64,000 nt of DNA from Halichondria panicea (GCF_963675165.1 NC_087388.1:2644800-2708799); one strand, 5' to 3'. Positions 23,758 to 35,093 are shown, counted from the stretch's first letter. Made by a program: numbers and translations. The notes: generated from the letters alone by a model not told the origin.

Positions 23758-24626
23758 ATGTACCCCTACACTGAGCAACTACTAGCCCTATCTCGCCAGC
23801 AGGCCACCCACCCATGCAAGCTACCACCCCACCTCTGTGACATCGTGACCCCACTATCTCTTACAGCATGGGCACAGAGCCTACACTCTCACCCAGATAA
23901 AGGGTTTACAAACTTTGTCATTGCTGGCCAACGGCTTCAGAATAGGTTTCAATCCTTCTTTGGTTAGCCTAGGGAGCTCACTCCAACATGCGATCAGCTC
24001 TTGACCATCCTCAAATAGTCTCGGAATATCTGTCAGGGGAAAAGGCAACCGGTCGAATCGGCAAACTGCCCACACCCATCTCACCGTTACAGATTCCCAA
24101 AAAATCAAAACCGGGAAAATGGAAGCTAATCATAGACCTCTCCTCACCAGAGGGTCACAGCGTCAACGATGGAATCGAAAAATCACTTTGCTCGATCTCA
24201 TATGTAAAAATCGACCAAGTAGTAAAAGCGGTCCTAGCACTCCCTCCCGGGGCCCTCATGGCAAAAATTGATGTCAAACATGCCTATAGAAAGGTACCAG
24301 TCCACCCAGACGACCGACACTTACTGGCAATGCAATGGGACGGGGAAATCCTGGTGGACAAAGTCTTGCCGTTTGGCCTAAGATCAGCCCCTTTCATTTT
24401 TACAGTCATAGCGGACGCGCTACAATGGATCATTGAACAACATGGCGCGCAACCTATTTTTCATTACCTCGACGATTATATCACAGTAGGCCCCCCGGAC
24501 TCCCCCCAATGCAGTAACAATTTAACAATCATCAAAACAACATGCAAAAACCTAGGCGTGCCACTGGAAGAATCCAAAAGCGAAGGCTCAACACCATGCA
24601 TTACATTCCTAGGCCTGGCTAATTAG
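23758..24626 (+). pseudogene. Ngaro reverse transcriptase, frameshifted and truncated before RNase H
   Basis: An N-terminal piece (ATG 23758; LTAWAQSLHSHPDKGF, FVIAGQRLQNRF) breaks at TAG 23965. Homology resumes in another frame with MRSALDHPQIVSEYL at 23988. RT motifs are clear: KWKLIIDLSSPEG, AKIDVKHAYRKVPVHPDDR, LPFGLRSAPFIFTVIADAL and the catalytic YLDDY box, then CITFLGLAN and a stop. After the FLG motif one expects the thumb and RNase H, a few hundred residues. Instead the tyrosine recombinase frame begins at once, so a deletion has joined RT palm directly to YR. Confidence 0.85.
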
Positions 24627-25573
24627 TGGAACACTATTTTCACCAATCAATAGCACCTGCTACCCATCGCTCGTACAATTCAGCCCAAACCCGCTACATT
24701 AAACTCTATACACAAATTAGCATTCAACCATTACCTTTAGAAGAAACCCACCTATGCCGTTTTGCCTCCTTCCTAGCAAAAGACAACATTACGTACACAA
24801 CAATCAAATGTTACTTCTCGGCACTCCGCCGACTACAACTATCCCACAACTACCCAGAACCAATGATTTCCTCCTTTCCCAAACTGGAATGTGTCGTTAA
24901 AGGCATCAAGAGAGAACAGGCCCATAAGAAAGGAGAGACACCAAAGCGTCTCCCCATCACAATCGAGATTCTCCAAAAGCTTCGGGTCTTCTTCGAAGCT
25001 AGGAGTCATGAAACAGACGCCTTCATGCTATGGGCGGCAGTCACTACATGCTTTTTCGGCTTCATGCGCTCAGGCGAAATAACGCTGCCTTCGGAATCAG
25101 CATTCGACCCCTCGTCGCATCTTGGTTTTGCCGATGTCACGGTGGATGACATCTCAGCACCTCAGTTAGTCAAGCTTCGTCTCAAGGCCTCCAAAACGGA
25201 CCCGTTTCGAAAGGGCGTGGAAATCGTCATTGGGCGTACGCACAACTCTCTCTGCCCAGTAGCGGCACTACTATCATACTTAGCCATTAGAGGCAACAGA
25301 CCGGGCTTCTTATTCCTGTTCGCAGATGGCCGCCCCTTGACAAAGTCCCGTTTCATTCTGAAGATCCGCGAGGCATTGTCTCTAGTAGGAATAGACTCAT
25401 CACAATACGCAGGACACTCCTTCCGTATCGGAGCAGCCACCACCGCAGCTGCACAAGGAATTCAGGACTCAGTAATTCAAATGTTAGGCAGGTGGAAGAG
25501 CTCAGCTTACCAACTGTATATCCGAACACCAAAGGACAAACTAGCCCGTTACTCATCCATTATTGCTGCTTGA
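24623..25573 (+). CDS. Ngaro/DIRS tyrosine recombinase (open reading frame)
   Basis: The frame is open for over 310 codons with no break (start unclear; no ATG at the left edge, and the joined deletion removed the original upstream sequence). N-terminal SAM-like domain: SIAPATHRSYNSAQTRYIK, LCRFASFLA, TIKCYFSALRRL. Catalytic residues of the RHRY set are visible: Arg in FFGFMRSGEI, HxxR in AGHSFRIGAATTA, and Tyr in SSAYQLYIRTP. The enzyme normally inserts the circular cDNA of the element by strand exchange. Because all four residues are kept, it may still encode an active recombinase if expressed, though no intact RT accompanies it. Confidence 0.85.
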   Translation, partial: LVEHYFHQSIAPATHRSYNSAQTRYIKLYTQISIQPLPLEETHLCRFASFLAKDNITYTTIKCYFSALRRLQLSHNYPEPMISSFPKLECVVKGIKREQAHKKGETPKRLPITIEILQKLRVFFEARSHETDAFMLWAAVTTCFFGFMRSGEITLPSESAFDPSSHLGFADVTVDDISAPQLVKLRLKASKTDPFRKGVEIVIGRTHNSLCPVAALLSYLAIRGNRPGFLFLFADGRPLTKSRFILKIREALSLVGIDSSQYAGHSFRIGAATTAAAQGIQDSVIQMLGRWKSSAYQLYIRTPKDKLARYSSIIAA

Positions 25574-25730
25574 TTTGTCAATCCTGGTTTGCATACTGAA
25601 TTATATATGTTTGCATGGTTTAGCAGAGGCGGTGATCAGAACGGGGTACAGGTACACCTTTATTAAGGGACTCCTACCTACACTTCCTTGGGCTGAGGGA
25701 CATAAATAAACTACTATTAAACTTCCTTGG

Positions 25731-26501
25731 AGGGGACTCGCAATATGCTCCTCCTATTTATGCTCCCTAGCCCAAGGGTAAATGTTATTCATAGCCCGTA
25801 ATAATAATTAGTGTTGTCGCCAGGGACAACCACTAATCATATTCATAGGGGGCGGGGGACTTGCAACCTCCTACGTCGCTCCACCCCACCAAACTCCCCG
25901 ACTCGACTGGGTAGTTAGGTGATTCCACCATAGATATTATCTATGACTTTAACAGCAGCGCAACAGACATTAAATGGAGTTTAAGTTTGTTAAACGGAGT
26001 TATTGGGGTGGAGCGTAGGCACACATCACATGCATGGCAAGCGCATGCGTGTTACTTGGCCTCGTGCTCTAGCTCTGCCATATACTTAATAAGAGTACAG
26101 GCTTACTGGCAAAATATCAGATATCTGAACCACTGACTTCTTTCCCACCCACCCACCCTGTCCCTTGCCAGGTAATCGTTATTCTTATAAGTAAGTATAA
26201 TAAAATGTAGGTTACTTGTCCGGTGCATGCACCGTGATGGAGCGACGTGGGAGGGGACTCGCAATATGCTCCTCCTATTTATTCTCCCTAGCCTAAGGGT
26301 TAATGTTATTGTTATTCATAGCCCGTAATAATAATTAGTGTTGTCGCCAGGGACAACCACTAATCATATTCATAGGGGGCGGGGGACTTGCAACCTCCTA
26401 CGTCGCTCCACCCCACCAAACTCCTCGACTCGACTGGGTAGTTAGGTGATTCCACCATAGATATTATCTATGACTTTAACAGCAGCGCAATAGACATTAA
26501 A
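25731..26501. repeat. B1-A2-B2 split repeats of the Ngaro element
   Basis: B1 and B2 share GCAATATGCTCCTCCTATTTAT, GTTGTCGCCAGGGACAACCAC (an inverted pair, TTGTC...GACAA) and GGGGGCGGGGGACTTGCAACC. A2 lies between them. B1 and B2 differ by few substitutions and a 6-bp duplication (TTATTG), so the element is fairly young despite its deletion. Confidence 0.85.
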
Positions 26502-28060
26502 CTCTACTGCGCATGACCAGAACAATTAATTGAAGCTGCAGCATGGCTTTGTTGAGTTGGGGAGTACGGCAGCTAGCTAGCTAGCTATACTCTGCCTTAA
26601 AACAGGGAGTTGGACCACCCGCTGCTAAGGGAAAGACAAGCTAGAGAGTGAGCAACTGGGTGCAGTTAATACTTCCAAGTACTGATTATTACCCTGTGAT
26701 GAAGAAATCTTAGTATAGCACGTACTGTACTGATGCAAGTACAACAATGTACATACATAATTATTTCAGCTGTATACTTACATGACTTACAACACATGCC
26801 TGTTCAAATTTGTGTCCCCCTTCCTGTACACACCCCCTGCATGGGCGAATTTTCCCCCATCATTTTTAACCACCTCTCAAAATTCCTGGGCAGAACCCTG
26901 TAACATGCATGTTATATGCACATTTTGCATAGGGATAACTATTACAAATGTCCCCACCTTGAGTAGGTCTCTGTATGTCCCTCTTCCTGTACATTGTAAA
27001 AGAGCATATAAGTTGTGTCGTTCATGAACTCAAACCAGCACCGTGCTTGGGCCAGAGGGAACCTGAGGGAGGAGGGGGACAAGCCGTTAAGTATGTACGT
27101 AATTATGTAATTAATAAAAAAACACGAATGTTAATACCCCGAAATCTATACCCGCTACAAGGTAGTTACTGAACAAATCTACAGTACATAATGAAAGCAC
27201 CGCATGCAGGTGCTGATGCCTCGGTGGAGATGCCAAAGCCATGATTGTTGTTAAAAACAATTGATGCCAAAGTTCAAGTCTAAAATTAATGGCTGCCATC
27301 AGCAGAGCTAACTACTAAGTACAGTAGCAACACTCGGTAAACAAGTTTGGCAACGTGCTCTTCCGAAAAGGCTGCAATGGCATTCCAAGTATGCAAAACT
27401 ATAGGCATAACTCGAGAACGACGCATTATTTTGCAAATCCACGAATTATAATCCAAGAAAACATGACTAAAAGCCTATAGAAACTCTTACTTGCACTTCA
27501 TTGATCCTCGAGCAGCTGCAGGCAGGCAGGCAGGCAGGCATGCGCACGCACGCACGCACACACTACCGTATACCTCGCTTGCGCATGCACACCGAGGCAT
27601 AATAATAATAATGAAAGCACCGCATGCAGGTGCTGATGCCTCGGTGGAGATGCCAAAGCTACATAACATAAAGATACTAATATAGCTTAATTTTATACAC
27701 ACCATGTAATTTGCAAGCTGCATACAAACATGTTTAAACGAAGAAGGCGTTTAATCCAGGAGGGCGTTTATTTTTATGTCTACTCCAAAACTCTTGCACA
27801 GCAGCAGTTATTGTGCTCTTCTTCGCTATCTCTCTCTGCCATCGATGCATCATAAAAAGTATTATTATTCTATGCTGCCAACTGCCATGCTTGCAACGGG
27901 GTTCCATGTGCTATTTTAGCTCCACCCACAGTGCCACGCCCCATATATGGGTGATTATTTAAGATGGCCGTTTATTGACAAAGACAGAGCTTTTACCTTG
28001 GGCATTTAAACGAGATGGGCGTTTATTCAAGGAGGGCGTTTAATCAAATAAATACGGTAC
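26502..28060. repeat. Repeat-rich stretch without genes
   Basis: Contains diverged GTAACATGCATGTTA palindromes (also at 19.4-19.6 kb, left of the Ngaro element), two tandem copies or fragments of the GAAAGCACCG MITE (27189-27600 and 27612-27720), a (GGCA)n/(GCAC)n tract near 27520-27560, and GGCGTTTAATCC/GGGCGTTTATTC repeats at 27735-28045. The last contain a CTCTTGCACAGCAGCAGTT segment shared inversely with 40.4-40.6 kb. No gene is seen. Confidence 0.6.
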
Positions 28061-28206
28061 CCACTTAAAATTGTTTTAGGGTGGAGCATGATCAAAGCAT
28101 ACAGAGACCAACCCTCTTAATTGCAGCAATTATAATTATTTGTTCCAGCTAGGCTTATAACGTGCAATGCAAGTCAAACATAAAACTGCATTGGGTCTGC
28201 CAACTA

Positions 28207-28411
28207 CCGTATAGAGGGTATATTTCGAGGGTATAATGTTCGTGGTTTTCGCGGATTAGGCATGAACCGCGAACATTTATAACCGCAAATTTAATATTTC
28301 ATGCATGCATGCTGCAAAAAAGGTGCTATTCCACGAAAATTAAATCCGCGAAAACCTTTCTAAAGGCACATCCGCGAAAATTTATACCCTCGAAATATAC
28401 CCGCTATACGG
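28207..28411. mobile_element. 205-bp MITE, TA target (CCGTATAGCGGG family)
   Basis: CCGTATAGAGGGTATATTTCG at 28207 pairs with CGAAATATACCCGCTATACGG ending at 28411, flanked by TA on both sides. Other copies lie at 45940-46149 and 46728-46997. Interior motifs are TTCGCGGATT and ACCGCGAACATTTATA. The TA target suggests a Tc1/mariner-type source. Confidence 0.8.
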
Positions 28412-28422
28412 TATATAACTGA

Positions 28423-28665
28423 ATGTTATTACAGGGTAGCCCTTACACGAACAGGACAGGTTGTATGTATGTAATAATGTAATCAGCAAAAAACGCGAAT
28501 GTTACTCAGGAAACTATGACACTATGTACTTAAAAATAATAAATGCTGTAATCAGTTAATGGTGAATGTTATTACAGGGTAGCCCTTACAAAAATAAGAC
28601 GAACAGGACAGGTTGTATGTATGTAATAATGTAATCAGCAAAAAACGCGAATGTTACTCAGGACA
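28423..28665. repeat. Tandem duplication, period about 140 bp
   Basis: GAATGTTATTACAGGGTAGCCC through AAAACGCGAATGTTACTCAGGA is present twice, starting at about 28423 and 28562, almost identical. Non-coding. Confidence 0.8.
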
Positions 28666-28696
28666 CTATGATGGTCACTATGACCATCATAGAGCA

Positions 28697-29508
28697 TTAC
28701 TTATACTTACATATCATAATTATCATCACTCGGCTGTCGCGATGTTGATGGATCCATAGTCCTCCGCCACTTGTTAGCTCCGTCCACCACTCCATCAGTA
28801 TCTGCTCCTCACTGTCAGTCACTATGTCTGCATTGTCTACATCTCTCGAATCATAATTTGCTTCTCCCAAAACAGAACTCGGTAAATTTACCATAGATTT
28901 GGAAAACTTGTTCTTCTATAGTCTCGCGAGCATGCCGACTTGCCCTGCTTGCGAGACTAGTTGGGAGACAGTTTTAGATGAATACTTTTTCCTACTGCTC
29001 AAGCTGACACCACTATTAAAGAGCTGCTCTCATTAAACAGGCGGTCTAGAGGGCGAGGCAAAGGGGGTAGCATGAGCTAGCTAAAGGCCAAAGGGTCATC
29101 AACATAGTGTAGATCTATCACTTTTGAAGAGAACAGTGCCTCGCCTTCTCATAAACTTAAACGTAAACAACCTGGAAATGTGAAAATGGAAAATAATTAT
29201 AATAGCAGTATAAATTATACTATACATAATAATAAATCATGTAAATCATCTGTGAATCTATCATGCATGCCAGCACAATAATTTATAATTATGTAGACTC
29301 TCACCCGTAGGTTGTTCACGATCGATGCACCTTCTTCTTTGTAGCCTCCAGTTGCATGGAGACGATCTCCATGTGGTAAATATTATTTGGAAAGAATCGT
29401 CAACTTTCTATAGCTCAAGGAGTGTTTATAATACGTACATGATGTAGTATCTCAGATCTCTACGCACTCACATCCATACGTACCTATATCGAGCTAGCTA
29501 CTGAAGCC
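28697..29508. other. Upstream region of CHTF8 with an unassigned minus-strand open frame
   Basis: The minus strand 28894-28697 is open from ATG (MVNLPSSVLGEANYDS...) to a GTAAG site and is acidic; it could be a first exon or chance. A hairpin TAGTCTCGCGAGCA...TGCTTGCGAGACTA spans about 28919-28961 and includes TCTCGCGAG, a motif common in animal promoters. The remaining sequence up to the CHTF8 ATG shows no further gene. Confidence 0.35.
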
Positions 29509-29898
29509 ATGGTTCAACTCTTCATCGAGTTTTCTCCTGATGGTGTGAACGAGTGGGGCATGATTGAGCTCCAGGGAGAGCTGGAAACTAGGGACCAGAT
29601 GTCATTTGACAACATGCACATTGGAGACCTGTACTTCGACAATAAGGGGACACCGCAGATGATAGTTGGACACCACCTTTTAACTGGGAAGGTCGAGAAA
29701 CTGGACAAACCATTTGCAGTATTGAAAAAGCATTCCGCAGAATTGGAATCAGACTCGATGGACTGGGAACAAACTGATTCTAAACGGTTAGAGTTACGAA
29801 GTACTGAGTACATAGTTGTAGCTATGGTTACCCGAAAGATCATATTTAAGAATAGACCTAAACCTATTATCACAAAAACACTGCCCAAGAAACAATGA
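29509..29898 (+). CDS. CHTF8: Chromosome transmission fidelity factor 8 homologue
   Basis: Single-exon 129-residue protein, close to the roughly 121 residues of vertebrate CHTF8. Diagnostic segments are MVQLFIEFSPDG at the start, EWGMIELQGELE, IVGHHLLTGKVEKLDKPFAV in the centre and IIFKNRPKPIITK near the C-terminus; the order and spacing are those of Ctf8. In known systems Ctf8 joins Dcc1 and Ctf18 in the alternative clamp loader that loads PCNA at forks and supports sister-chromatid cohesion, in the nucleus. The start is supported by the family N-terminus. It faces the ankyrin-ROCO gene tail-to-tail, with about 350 bp between stops. Confidence 0.95.
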   Translation: MVQLFIEFSPDGVNEWGMIELQGELETRDQMSFDNMHIGDLYFDNKGTPQMIVGHHLLTGKVEKLDKPFAVLKKHSAELESDSMDWEQTDSKRLELRSTEYIVVAMVTRKIIFKNRPKPIITKTLPKKQ

Positions 29899-30176
29899 AG
29901 TTTTTTTGTCCTTAAATTGTTTAATTTTTATGTGAAACGACTCGACTGGTGAGTTTACGGAGATAACAGACTTAATTTTTTTTTATAAACACTACACAAA
30001 ATTCTTAAGTACATTTCAATAATTACATGTATACTGTTGAACATGAAATTGTCTATAAAAAATGTTGTTCTACAATGACTGACATACAAAATTACAATGC
30101 ATGTGTAGACTGTAGTGTATAAAATAGTTCAAGAGCAAAAAAGCAATGCATTTACTGTTCTAGATCTAGCCTCGTC

Positions 30177-30210
30177 CCCAGGCCGATTTTTCCATTAGAG
30201 GACGAGGCTA
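30177..30210. repeat. 34-bp TAGCCTCG...CGAGGCTA palindrome
   Basis: TAGCCTCGTCC ends in GGACGAGGCTA, resembling the terminal repeats of the 7.6-kb element with almost no interior. No target duplication is visible. It lies between the convergent CHTF8 and ROCO genes. Confidence 0.6.
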
Positions 30211-30244
30211 TAATTTATAGTACTGTACAAAAAAATGATTATGT

Positions 30245-32465
30245 TCAGTCCAACTTATGACAGTCTAATGGGTTGCGTCCAACAAATATACTATACTCAG
30301 CAAGTGTGGCGCGCAATTCACTGTAAGTAGGATGTCGACTCTGCCAATACTTAAGTACACGATAAAATTTGTCCACATTAGAGGGTCGAGCACCTTCGAG
30401 AGCTATTGCCAGTGCATAATCTGATATGTCTAAAACCTTGACAAAAACATTCATTTTGCGGTGGGACTTTTCAGCGAGTTTTAAAAGGAATTCGTTGGTT
30501 ATAGCCACAGCGGCATCTTGGTTAAATAACTCACAGAGAACACTCTCTCCTAGGTCAAAGAAAGGCTCGAAGTGAAGAAGGGCTTGAATTTCAACAAGCA
30601 TATCAGCTACATCAAATGCAAAAGGTTTACACGTAGAGATTGAACGTGCAATTTCTAACAAATTGACAAAAATATCATCATTACCCAAGGGGAAAGTAAT
30701 GCAATCAGGTTTCACGAAAAACTCATTGACTTCCACCTCCTTGCAATATTCAGATTTTGTGGTCAGAATTCTCGAAATTAACTGAGATCGCAATTTAACT
30801 GCATCTAGCTCACAATCTTTTCTTGCTCGAATATACAAAGCTATGCTTTTGCTGTCAACTTCAACAATGATGTCAATACCACACAAAGATCGCCAAAAGA
30901 TACCGTTTTTCCATACTTTACATCTTCTCTGAATTGATAATTTTGCAAACGAGGAAGAACTTGGGGCCATCGCAAATGAGAATGCAAGACAATGGATTGT
31001 CACGTGCATAAAATTCGATATGAAAAATTGCTCATCATTTCGACATTTCATAATCCACACAGATTGATGTGAAAATTGGCTTTGAGGATCCCAAATTCCT
31101 TGAGGTATTGTGACAGTGACTAAGCTTGGAAAGAAAAGGTATTTGGTACTAGCAGAGGATACAACCGAGAGCTGATCAAGGATCTCAGGGTCAGTAACTT
31201 CATGGCAAAACTGAAAATGAGACATGATAGAGATAATCAACTTGGTGTCAACATCAGGAAACTCCTCAGCAAGTTTGAAAGCAGGAACAATGCCAGTGTC
31301 AGAAGCCAAAGGTTTATGGTCCTCAAATGAATCAGGAGCAAAAATTGATCCACAAATTCGTTTTAATAAAACATCTTTTTTGAGCACTATCCAACTATCG
31401 ATTGAACTGCACTGGTTTCGAAGAAAAAGAATGTTTCCTCGCATGTTGAGCTTGATACACATTTTCACAATGGTGTTATGCTCTAATTCACAGATAAATT
31501 TGCAGAAATATGAAGTGATAGATGATTGTTCAGCATGGGTGAATAATTCAGCAATGGTGAAGGCATCTCTATGACCAAATTCACTTATAATTCCAACAAG
31601 AAAGCAATGCTGCTGAATATTAATTTCTTGCTGTTGTTTTATGCTCTGGCAACAGTCTGCTATATGAGAGCGCAGCTGGGTCATATCTGCTGACAGAGGG
31701 TATCGACAATCGAGAGCAATAAAAGAATGCAGCTGAAATGTTGAGAATAATCTTCTGGATGTGAGACTCTCAATTATAACTTTACAGGACTCAATATCTT
31801 TCACAGACACTTTATCAGCGTAACTACCGATGATAAATAGAAACGGTTTGTCATTTGATTGACAGTCAAAAAGATTAGAAGCAAAATTGCACCAATGTAA
31901 GATAGCTTTACGAAGAGAATCCTGCTTAGTGCTTATATCAGCGACTAGAAGTATGATGGAGGAAGGAGACCCTGCTAAAATGCTTCTCAAGGCGAAATCG
32001 TGACTGGCATAGAACTCACTATGACCTGCGAGATCATAGATTGTCATCAAACCAAACCTCTTGCTCTCAATGTCGCTTGGAACAATGCCACTTGTATTTT
32101 TACTAACATCACAAACTTTCTTGAATTGATGAGCGAGGCTTTTCACATCATCTTCAACGTCAGTTTTGATCGATTTAGCAAGTGTACTCTTCCCTGTTCC
32201 TGGAAAGCCCATTAGAAACAATTTGGTGTATGCTTCAGGAGGTTGTTGATTCACTGACGTTTCCCAGGATTCATCTGGTAGTGTGGCATTGTGATTAAGT
32301 AGCAACTGTATAGCCAGGTTTTTGTTTGCACCAATGTCAGTGCACGTTGATAGGAATTGAAGAGCAGTCATTCCAAGGTTATCTCTTTGTGTTGGGTCAC
32401 ATTCAGGTAACTTTAAAAGGTATTTCATTACTTCAAGTTTTCGATCTGTATCCATATCCATTGAC
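30245..32465 (-). CDS. Ankyrin-ROCO protein, last exon (ROC GTPase, COR, death-like domain)
   Basis: A 739-codon exon begins after an acceptor (TTTTTGCAG) at 32465 with one base completing a Trp codon. It first gives a final ankyrin repeat (KLEVMKYLLKLPECDP, DNLGMTALQFL). The ROC GTPase follows, with P-loop GFPGTGKST, switch DLAGHSEF and a G4-like GSYAD. A COR region comes next, then a C-terminal helical death-like domain (LLKLAEKSHRKMNVFVKVL, DKFYRVLKYWQ). ROCO proteins are intracellular GTPases, and the ankyrin-ROCO-death layout is known from sponges and cnidarians, where a signalling or innate-sensing role is suspected but unproven. The NKxD motif is replaced by SYAD, common in this subgroup. 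Joined with the upstream exons the protein is about 901 residues. Confidence 0.85.
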
Positions 32466-32884
32466 CTGCAAAAATGGCGTAATGAGTACCGCATGCAGAC
32501 ACACAATAATTATTGTGTCAATTCATGACGTAGATCAAAGATATTGCAAGTACTATGTACATAATTATAGCTGTGACCACAAGGGCTTTAACCAATGCGC
32601 AAAAGACACGCGCCGTGCTTCAATAGCAGCTTATCGGACAAGATGGCGCAGTGGGTATTTTTGCCAGTCATAGAAGGTCTGGTAAAAAACACAGCTTTGG
32701 CTGTGGTTTTGTGGAGAGGGCAAACATTTTTGACACGTTTTTGAGTAGCCTATCTGATTCGTAAGGTCAAGAATGCGGTAACTTTTTAGCTACCTACGCA
32801 AGTGGGTATCTTCTACGCCCACGCATGCACATGCTTTAACTAGTAGTAACTTAATTACACACACAATAAAAGCACTACCACAGG

Positions 32885-33118
32885 CAGGGTTTCATCTAGT
32901 GGGGGGGGGGGCTGGGGTGAACCTCCCCCCCCCCAAAATGTTTGTAGAATAATGACATCATCACATTGGTACTGTCTATGACGTGCAATATATATCTAGA
33001 TCTACTGTGATGCACTAGCATGTAATAGGGGTGTGGTCAGCAAATATGGGAGTGGCCAAACATTTTGCGGCGTGCGTAAACCTTCCCCCCCAAACTTTTA
33101 ATCCTAGATGAAACCCTG
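32885..33118. mobile_element. 234-bp element CAGGGTTTCATCTAG, target ACAGG
   Basis: CAGGGTTTCATCTAGTGGGG at 32885 is inverted at CCTAGATGAAACCCTG ending at 33118, and ACAGG flanks both sides (32880-32884 and 33119-33123). The insertion splits a copy of the GAAAGCACCG MITE. A larger relative lies at 62.5-63.5 kb. Confidence 0.75.
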
Positions 33119-33123
33119 ACAGG

Positions 33124-34168
33124 TGCTGATGCCTCGTGGTTGTTTTGCTGCATGCAGGCATAATTATTATATTCACGGGAAACTCAAAGGGTGGGAAATG
33201 ATCGATCATCATGATTGTTGCTAAAAAGGATGCCAAAAGTCCAGAGTCTAACATTAATGGCTGCATGTTCAGTTGCATCAGTATAATTATATAGAGCCTA
33301 GCAGCTCTCTTCTCACTCTTGCAGCTACCAGCAATATAGCTAGCGTTCTAGTGCAGAAGCTAACTACTATGAGTAGAGTAGCAACACTCCATGGACAAGT
33401 TTTATTCTAAATGGCATTCCAAGTAAGCAAAACTAGAAAACGAGCATTATTTTGAAAATCCAACGTGACTAGAAGCCTAATAGAAAGTCTTTATTGATCC
33501 TTGAGACACACACGAACACATGTATATACTACATATATACCTCGCTTCCTGCGAGTCTTGTTGTGTGGAGGCAGTGCTATGGCAGCCAGGTGAGCAGACT
33601 CAGAACACATAGAGTACAGCTAGTACTGCATGCAGTGCTAAACCCTCGGCTGTTGTCATAATAATTATAGTCTATGCAGTAATGTTGCAAAATGTTCCAG
33701 GCAGCAGCTTCCCACACTTTCAAGATACCACAGTGATGCCATCTGGCAAGGAGTACTGGTATCTTGGCAGTGGTGAGGGCCCGGCCTATATTATTCAAAG
33801 TAGCATGACGACCGTGACGACCTTCACTGCATGCTACGGCAGCTGAGCACATGCATGTGTGCCACTTTAGCTCCACATTGATGAAAGAATGGGGTCTGCA
33901 TATAGAGGGGCACCAAGATGCAGATCAACAGTGACCCTGATGCATGGTGTTGTCATTCATGCGTAGGCCGAGTGAGGAAATGAACAGCACATCCAGCCAG
34001 GAGGCACCAGACTCATCCTTCGCTCTAGAACTAGAAGCTAGCAACTGAGCAGGCACGAGCTCTGAAATCTGGTGCATCTGCCAGCTGTATAGCTGTATTT
34101 GGTACCTTGATGGTGTCCCATACCACCGTGGTGTGCACTTATCCTTCTGATGGAGGATCAGAAGCTGG
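33124..34168. repeat. Remnant of the GAAAGCACCG MITE, then unrecognised DNA
   Basis: 33124-33550 continues the MITE split by the 32885 insertion (GCTGATGCCTCG, AAGTCCAGAGTCTAACATTAATGG, GCTCTCTTCTCACTCTTGCAGC). From 33560 to 34168 I see no gene; a CCAGGTGAGCAGACTCAGAA segment is shared with 42.2 kb. Confidence 0.45.
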
Positions 34169-34172
34169 TTAA

Positions 34173-35093
34173 GGTTACGATGCAGTGTTTGCTCATGAAT
34201 TATTCATGAGTTTTTATTTTGTTTTTGTGAGAAATAAAGACACTCTTTCTATTATTTTATGTGTCTATACTGTTGCACTGCTCATAAGTAACTATTACAG
34301 CGCTTGCTAGCTATCAGTACGCTAACTAGACGGCACAACTTTACCGCAAAGATCTTGATTTTAGTCGTCAAATATTAGAGAAAGAAAGACTCTAACAAGA
34401 ACTAAACAGTGACCTACCAGCAGTTTATGATATTCCTGAGGGCGGCTCGAAGAGTTCTTGCTCCTATCTATCTACAAACTGAAGAAAAATACCATAGTTT
34501 ACTAGCTAGTCGACTATTTTTCACTACCGTAAGACCTCGATTTAAAGCGACACTTTTTAATAATTACGAAGCCAGAGGTCGCACTTTTGGAGGTTGAAAA
34601 TTATATTGAAGTCCTGGTGTCGCATTTTTAGAGGGTCGCATCTAATTGGAGGTAACTTTACAGAGTCTACTTGCCTCGATTTCAGGCCGCTTAAAAACAC
34701 TGATTCTCCAGTGGGCTACAATCGAGGCTAGGGAGTGGCTACATTTACCTCTATTTAGAACGCGACATTAAAAAATAATTGTCAGTGCAGCTGTCCCACT
34801 TTTAGAGGTCAGAAAATTGCTGAAACTCCTGGGTGTCGCATATTTGGAGGGTCGCCTTAAATCGAGGTCTTACGGTAACTTTCTACTTCTACACGAGCTA
34901 ACTCGATGACTGTTTATTGTTTTCAAGAAATTATTCGAGCCGCCCTGCCCCTTTCCTTGTTAATTGCCTTACTGGCAAAGAGCATGCAATATCTAGCATA
35001 TAAAATGACGACTAGTGTACACAGTCAAAACAGCTTGATTTACTACTGATAATCACTGCGTGGGCGAACACTGCATCGTAACCTTAAGCAGCA
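34173..35093. mobile_element. 921-bp TTAA-targeted element (Kolobok- or piggyBac-like) with nested insertions
   Basis: GGTTACGATGCAGTGTTTGC at 34173 pairs with GCGAACACTGCATCGTAACC ending at 35093, flanked by TTAA on both sides. The GG start with a TTAA target fits Kolobok better than piggyBac (family knowledge), but no transposase remains. Nested inside at 34527-34875 is a TA-flanked element with ends CCGTAAGACCTCGATTTAA, and inside that a TGCCTCGAT...ATCGAGGCTA hairpin at about 34672-34730. A sister element lies at 61595-62204 in DHX38. Confidence 0.75.
34527..34875. mobile_element. 349-bp MITE with TA target nested in the TTAA element
   Basis: CCGTAAGACCTCGATTTAAAG is inverted at TTTAAGGCGACC-side sequence ending TCGAGGTCTTACGG at 34875; TA flanks both sides. 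The interior repeats GGTCGCA motifs. Tc1/mariner-type by target only. Confidence 0.7.

Larger units (their letters stand above)
19787..26501 (+). mobile_element. Ngaro-type (DIRS order) retrotransposon with split direct repeats
   Basis: Repeat A1 (19787-19956, GAGTTTAAGTTTGTTAAACG...) recurs as A2 (25977-26147). Repeat B1 (about 25731-25974, GGGGACTCGCAATATGCTCC...) recurs as B2 (about 26252-26501). The order A1-ORFs-B1-A2-B2 is the known Ngaro arrangement, used for tyrosine-recombinase-mediated integration rather than an integrase. Inside are a Gag-like ORF1 split by an enlarged intron, an RT and a tyrosine recombinase. No clear target duplication is seen, as expected for this group. Younger insertions and a minisatellite sit in the ORF1 intron. 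The element is non-autonomous because RT is disrupted and RNase H is deleted. Confidence 0.85.

Noticed and set aside
30177..30210. Intrinsic bacterial-type terminator
   Set aside because: The hairpin has transposon-end sequence and the locus is eukaryotic; termination there would use polyadenylation.
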